Below are positions 60,000-64,000 of a DNA stretch of 64,000 bases, piece by piece. A program made the translations under genes and the position numbers. The stretch lies in assembly GCA_038227045.1 (NCBI GenBank), contig JBBRQD010000005.1, positions 1-64,000 of the forward strand, in the 5' to 3' direction. Origin of the DNA: JANXLS01 sp038227045. GTDB lineage: Bacteria > Planctomycetota > SZUA-567 > H5-PLA8. The notes beneath the pieces are model-generated. The model made no database searches and was not told the origin of the DNA. It saw only the letters and a list, made by a program, of their open reading frames with translations. Numbering within the stretch: the first letter of the stretch is position 1; each line of letters begins with the position of its first letter.

Positions 60000-62486
60000 T
60001 TGGAAAGAAGCGCCATCTCGTCCGTCTCTAACATCTCGCGCCGCATGGCGCTCGGCTGGACGTTGCTTTTAATCCTTCCCAACCTTGTCTTTTTCGCCTG
60101 GCTTTTCCTTTCCGTCAATCCTCAAAAAATCATCGTCGCCATTTACGGAATTGAAGTCGGCACACCCGCCGTGTACAGGCTTCCGTTGGCATTCGTGTTG
60201 TTCGGAGTAGCGTGCGCTTTTTTTAGAACAAAGCGCCGCGCGATATTTGAGCGGTTCGCAAAATTCGTTTTCTCTCCGCTCGGCACGGTGGCGCTGATCG
60301 GCGCGGTTTCAATTCTCGTTTCCTTTTTTTTGGGCGTATCGTTTTTGCTAAATGTGGTGCGTGCCGCATGGGGCGCGGTGGTTCTGTTTTGCGCGGCGGG
60401 AATCGGACTGCGTTTGCTCGAATGCAAATTCATCAAACTCGGCGCGAAGTGTTTCGAGTCGCCGTTGGAGCGGCTCGTGCTCGGCGTTGCGTTGGGGCTG
60501 GGCGTGCTGAGCCTGGCGGTTTTCGCCGCAGCATCGTTCGGATGGATGAATTCATGGCTGTGGCGGCTGGTCATTTTGGGATTGTGCGCGCAGAATTTCA
60601 CGCCGGCGCGCGGGCATGCGGCGGACTTGTTTCAAGCGTTTGAGAGGCGCATCAACGAGTCGCCTCCCTTTGTGCTTGCCTGCGCGGTTTTTCTGGCTCT
60701 TTTCATGTTCATGCATGCGCCGCTGATTTGGAATCTGCCGGCCGAATACGATGTGCTGGAATACCACCTCGGCGCGCCCGCCCAGTATTTGCGTGCCGGC
60801 TCGGCGGGATTTTTGAGAGAAAATATTTACGCCACATTTCCAGAAAACGGCGAGATGCTCTACCTTCTGTCGATGCTTGTCGCGGGCGAAAAGCTTGCCG
60901 GGCTTCCAGGCGCGCACGTCATTTTGCTCGCCGCGTGGGTGCTGACGATTCTGGGCGTTTATGCGCTGGCGCGCAGGCTGGAGCGAACGCTGACGGTCTC
61001 GCACGACAGAGCGACTTCGCCCGGACCTGCCGTCGCTGCGTTTTTATTCGCGCTCGTGCCGATGGGCTCGCAACTCGCCGCGGACTTCTATGTCGAGCAT
61101 TTTCAAACGCTTTTTCATCTCGCCGCGCTGCTCTGCGGCTGCGCGTTCTTGAGCGATGTCAAGATTCAGCTTCTGTTTAAATCGCTCGCACTCAACAACG
61201 CGCCGGGCTGGCTTGTGTGCGCGGGTCTCTTCGCGGGATTGTGCTGCGGCGCAAAATACACCGGGCTGATTTTTACGCTGCTCCCACTGACTATTTTTCT
61301 GCCAGGCTATTGCGCGCTGAGCGGTTCGCCGCGTGCAGCAGCCGCCGCATTGTGCCGCCTCGTGTTGCCCGCGCTGCTGACATTTGCGCCGTGGACGCTG
61401 CGGAACTGGATGGCGTCCGGCGATCCGCTCCACCCGCTCGGTTTGGTGATGCGGCGCAGACTATCGGGCGCGAGCGGCATTCCGGACCGGCTCGACCATT
61501 TTGAAGCCGCGCACCGCGCGGGCGAAATGTCCTGGCGGGCATTTGGGCAGTCTCTCGTTCAACTTATGCCCGGATTTCGCCAGACGTATTTCATCGACAT
61601 TGAATGCGGTCCACAGCTTTGTTTTTTTGGCGCGCCCGGAATGATATCGATCGCGAACGCCGAAACAGCTCTGGTGGGATTTGTCTTTGCGCTGGATTTG
61701 GTTGTCTGGTTCGCGTTTAGTCATCGTCTGAACCGTTTTTTTTATCCGCATCTGACGGCATTGGCCGCGCTGGGCGGTTTGGGTTTTGCGCGCGTATGGC
61801 GCGTCGTGCCGCTGCGTAAAGTTGGAGTGGGGTTATGCTGCGTGGCGGCACTGCTTTTCGCTCCGCTACAAGCGGAGTGGACTGCATTGTATTCGTCGCA
61901 CGAAGGCGTCGCCGGAAACAGTTCGTTGCTCGACACGGCCAAGGCTCAATTCATGGATGAACCGGTGCTGGCGCTGGTTGGCGTCTATCCGCACTCTGCG
62001 CTCCCGGAAAAATCCGGCGTTTTATTTATCGGCGAAGCACAGACCTTTTACTGCGAACGCACGCCGTCCTATTCAGTCGTTTTCAACGAATCGATTTTGG
62101 AGGAGGCGCTGCACAAAACTCGCACAGCCGATGAGACATTGAATTATTTGCGCATGCGCGGAATCACGCATCTGTACTTCAATTTCTCGGAATGGTTTCG
62201 GCTGGACACGACCTACGCGCTGAAGCTTGATGGCGATGGCAAGCGCTGGCGCTTGGTACATTGGGAAGAACAACCCAATTTAAAACCACAACACGACGCA
62301 ATGAAAACCGCGCTGCGCGAGCGGCGATTCAGCGACTATCCAGACACGTGGCCGGCGCAGATCGTTCCCGCCTATTTGAAATTGACGCCCGAGGAGTACA
62401 ACCGGCTCGATGAGATCTATCGACATCACACGCGTCAACTCTGGCCCGATCGGCCGGCGCCGCTGGAATTGCGGGAATTGTTTTGA
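60000..62486 (+). CDS. Large polytopic membrane protein, GT-C glycosyltransferase-like
   Basis: The 828-residue protein has about 12 hydrophobic helices (for example TLLLILPNLVFFAWLFLS and VLFGVACAFF) with a soluble extracytoplasmic C-terminal region. NLPAEYDVLEYHLGAPAQY in an early loop has an acidic pair, as in the first periplasmic loop of GT-C enzymes (ArnT/Pmt type). It may transfer a lipid-linked sugar. The start is TTG at 60000 with AGGAT upstream; the ATG at 60045 is an alternative. I do not know the substrate. Confidence 0.6.
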   Translation: MERSAISSVSNISRRMALGWTLLLILPNLVFFAWLFLSVNPQKIIVAIYGIEVGTPAVYRLPLAFVLFGVACAFFRTKRRAIFERFAKFVFSPLGTVALIGAVSILVSFFLGVSFLLNVVRAAWGAVVLFCAAGIGLRLLECKFIKLGAKCFESPLERLVLGVALGLGVLSLAVFAAASFGWMNSWLWRLVILGLCAQNFTPARGHAADLFQAFERRINESPPFVLACAVFLALFMFMHAPLIWNLPAEYDVLEYHLGAPAQYLRAGSAGFLRENIYATFPENGEMLYLLSMLVAGEKLAGLPGAHVILLAAWVLTILGVYALARRLERTLTVSHDRATSPGPAVAAFLFALVPMGSQLAADFYVEHFQTLFHLAALLCGCAFLSDVKIQLLFKSLALNNAPGWLVCAGLFAGLCCGAKYTGLIFTLLPLTIFLPGYCALSGSPRAAAAALCRLVLPALLTFAPWTLRNWMASGDPLHPLGLVMRRRLSGASGIPDRLDHFEAAHRAGEMSWRAFGQSLVQLMPGFRQTYFIDIECGPQLCFFGAPGMISIANAETALVGFVFALDLVVWFAFSHRLNRFFYPHLTALAALGGLGFARVWRVVPLRKVGVGLCCVAALLFAPLQAEWTALYSSHEGVAGNSSLLDTAKAQFMDEPVLALVGVYPHSALPEKSGVLFIGEAQTFYCERTPSYSVVFNESILEEALHKTRTADETLNYLRMRGITHLYFNFSEWFRLDTTYALKLDGDGKRWRLVHWEEQPNLKPQHDAMKTALRERRFSDYPDTWPAQIVPAYLKLTPEEYNRLDEIYRHHTRQLWPDRPAPLELRELF

Positions 62487-62492
62487 GGCTGG

Positions 62493-63410
62493 TTATTGAT
62501 ACAGATCCATGCGCCGCGCGGCAATGAGCGGATGCGTGAGTCGCTGCACCCGCAGGTCGTCAATCACAAACGATGCGGTCAGAATTTCCTCTCCCTGAAA
62601 ATAACCGCGCGGAATTTTGACGCGATCTGGAATCGACGGCTCGGCGTCGCTTGCGGTCGCGTGGGCATTAGGCTCGGCCTCGATCGTCCCGTCGGGACCG
62701 ATGATCGCGCTGCCGCCTTTGCAGCGGATTAAGAACTCGCCGCGTTTGTCTTGAACAATCGACGACGCGGTGGCGCTGAATTCGGGCGCGGCAGGATAAA
62801 TGCGCTTAAAGCCGATGCGGTTGGCCACCGCGATGGCGACGCGATTGCGCAGGGCCATCGCGCGCAAGAATGCGATGTCGGGTTCGATACAGTTGAGTGG
62901 AATGAGAATCGCGTCCGCACCCTTCAATGCCAGAGTTCGGAACACTTCTGGAAAATCCGCGTCGAATCCCAACGCGACACCCACGCGTATTTCGCCTGCG
63001 TCAAGTATCGGCAATTCGTTTCCCGCGCGAACGACGTCCGCGTCTTTGAAACCATCGAGTCCCGACGGATCGTGGTAAAGGTGCGTCTTGCGCGCGATAC
63101 CCGCGATGCCAGACGCGGTGACGAATGCACACGAACTGAAGATGCCGCCGTCACTGTTTTTTTCGAGCAACGGCAGAGCAATCGTCGCCGCGCCGGCGAT
63201 TTTTGAAAACGCGCCGGTGAGCGGACCCGGAATGCTTTCGGCGAGCAACTCGGCTCCCCTGAAATAGTCGCTGACGCACGCCTCCGGAAAAACAACCAAT
63301 CGCGCGCCGCGCGCAATGGCCTCGGATGCCAAAGCCAGTGCGGCATCGCGGTTGTGCATTGGATGCGCGTAGTCGACGTCGAGCTGAACGACAGAGATTG
63401 GATATGCCAT
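62493..63410 (-). CDS. Nitrilase-superfamily protein lacking the catalytic cysteine
   Basis: The 305-residue protein follows the carbon-nitrogen hydrolase fold. The triad glutamate E43 (VVFPEACVS) and lysine K108 (IARKTHLY) are present. The nucleophile Cys, expected in a VGVxIC-D-xxFPE segment, is glycine: here the segment reads VGVALGFDADFPEVF, G148 in place of Cys. It should not hydrolyse nitriles or amides by the standard route. A binding, scaffold or evolved function is possible. It follows thpR on the same strand with a 30-bp gap and is probably in its operon. Confidence 0.82.
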   Translation of the reverse strand: MAYPISVVQLDVDYAHPMHNRDAALALASEAIARGARLVVFPEACVSDYFRGAELLAESIPGPLTGAFSKIAGAATIALPLLEKNSDGGIFSSCAFVTASGIAGIARKTHLYHDPSGLDGFKDADVVRAGNELPILDAGEIRVGVALGFDADFPEVFRTLALKGADAILIPLNCIEPDIAFLRAMALRNRVAIAVANRIGFKRIYPAAPEFSATASSIVQDKRGEFLIRCKGGSAIIGPDGTIEAEPNAHATASDAEPSIPDRVKIPRGYFQGEEILTASFVIDDLRVQRLTHPLIAARRMDLYQ

Positions 63411-63440
63411 TTTCTTCCAAAGTGACTTGTGCCGGAGGCG

Positions 63441-64000
63441 TCACGGCTGAGTCAATTCTATGCGCCCCAGCTCAGTGTACACGGACCCAGCAGTCGTCAA
63501 TTCACTGCGCATGAATTGAATGCAGCGAGCCTGCCATTTTCCGACTACGCCAATTTTCGATTCCACGCTCTTGAGCGCAGTTCCAAAAATGCGCGCCGTT
63601 TTGTAACAGCCATTTTTCACGCGTCCAAGGGTCAAATGAGGCACAAACGGATGGATTTCGAATTCTCCCAATGTGGGTCCAGCGCGTTCGAGAAAACGCC
63701 GCCGTATTTCGACAAGTCGGTCCGTGTCGCCCGCAACGCCGAGCCACACGACAGACGGTTTCTCGTATGATGGAAAACAGCCTGCGCCCGTAAGCGTCAG
63801 ATTCAATGCAGGCTCTTGGGCGCAAATTTCACGCGCCGCTTCGATCAACACCGGAACTTGCGCCGCGTCGATGTCCCCCAGAAAATGAAGCGTAATATGA
63901 AGATGTTTCGTACGCGTCCAGCGGATTGCCGAAGCGCCCGGAAAATAACGCAACCTGTCTTGAATTCGGCCGATCGTTTCATGCAGTTCAACTGGAATAT
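63441..64000 (-). CDS. thpR: RNA 2',3'-cyclic phosphodiesterase ThpR, 5' end outside the window
   Basis: The frame is open to the window end. Reading back from the visible TTG at 63953 gives IPVELHETIGRIQDRLRYFP, so the gene continues beyond base 64000. The two HxTx motifs HITLHFLGD and HLTLGRVK are those of the 2H phosphoesterase superfamily (LigT/ThpR), here with CFPSYEKPSVVWLGV between them. It cleaves 2',3'-cyclic phosphate ends of RNA. It lies 30 bp upstream of the nitrilase-like gene. Confidence 0.9.
   Translation of the reverse strand, partial: IPVELHETIGRIQDRLRYFPGASAIRWTRTKHLHITLHFLGDIDAAQVPVLIEAAREICAQEPALNLTLTGAGCFPSYEKPSVVWLGVAGDTDRLVEIRRRFLERAGPTLGEFEIHPFVPHLTLGRVKNGCYKTARIFGTALKSVESKIGVVGKWQARCIQFMRSELTTAGSVYTELGRIELTQP

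Noticed and set aside
1..64000. tRNA, rRNA, riboswitch or replication-origin signals
   Set aside because: I read both strands for cloverleaf-like or known leader patterns and saw none I could support; a covariance search would be needed to exclude them.

Overview
The window is 64 kb of a moderately GC-rich bacterial chromosome that is densely coded on both strands. The cell envelope is Gram-negative: there is a TolC-family outer-membrane protein, several lipoproteins with lipoboxes and a membrane-anchored multihaem cytochrome. McsA/McsB arginine kinase, many very large exported proteins (discoidin-like, FlgD-like, beta-helix, LamG), a DUF3500 protein and a ketol-acid reductoisomerase of the Bacteroidetes/plant-like type together suggest a PVC-superphylum or neighbouring candidate-phylum organism (Planctomycetota, Sumerlaeota, Hydrogenedentota or similar). 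This placement is inference; no rRNA or tRNA gene is present to settle it.

Layout. 0.3-10.5 kb: a degenerate glycerophosphodiesterase-like protein, mcsA-mcsB, acylphosphatase with a TolC-like protein, small membrane and HEAT-repeat proteins, an exported beta-carbonic anhydrase, a UDP-sugar dehydrogenase, and two tandem cysteine-rich mini-lipoproteins. 10.5-16.2 kb (minus strand): the conserved nusA-infB-DUF503-rbfA information-processing cluster, with DUF503 frameshifted. 17-34.6 kb: a DUF58 protein followed by very large exported proteins (1450, 778, 753 and 1533 residues), including a pseudopilin-like/LamG chimera. 34.7-38.7 kb: a nucleotidyltransferase plus small-protein pair, dienelactone hydrolase, M50 protease and a short-chain reductase. 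39-43.8 kb: an ilvB-ilvC-ilvN branched-chain amino acid cluster, interrupted by a DUF433 antitoxin-like gene coupled to a toxin/aspartic-protease fusion. 43.8-48.4 kb: a GH30-like glycosidase, bioB, fabF and acpP. 48.7-64 kb: mixed housekeeping genes (Bax inhibitor-1, ACT protein, rlmH, cytochrome c554-like, DegT aminotransferase, mutY, hisF, a PilT-like ATPase, a polytopic glycosyltransferase-like protein, a nitrilase-like pseudoenzyme, and thpR running off the end).

The most distinctive feature is the intergenic DNA. It carries at least three kinds of inverted repeat. (1) Heptamer-phased inverted repeats with locus-specific 7-mers lie at about 8.1, 33.5, 43.1, 52.0 and 57.9 kb. (2) Paired short palindromes with tiny loops lie at about 5.4, 11.5, 48.1 and 49.5 kb. 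(3) A 43-bp REP-like palindrome occurs as an exact inverted pair around a frameshifted REP-associated tyrosine transposase at 55.5-56.3 kb. A separate 163-bp near-complete hairpin sits directly in front of the degT gene. Other unusual points are two pseudoenzymes that have lost catalytic residues, a ketol-acid reductoisomerase with a histone-H1-like lysine tail, and a toxin-protease fusion inside the ilv cluster.
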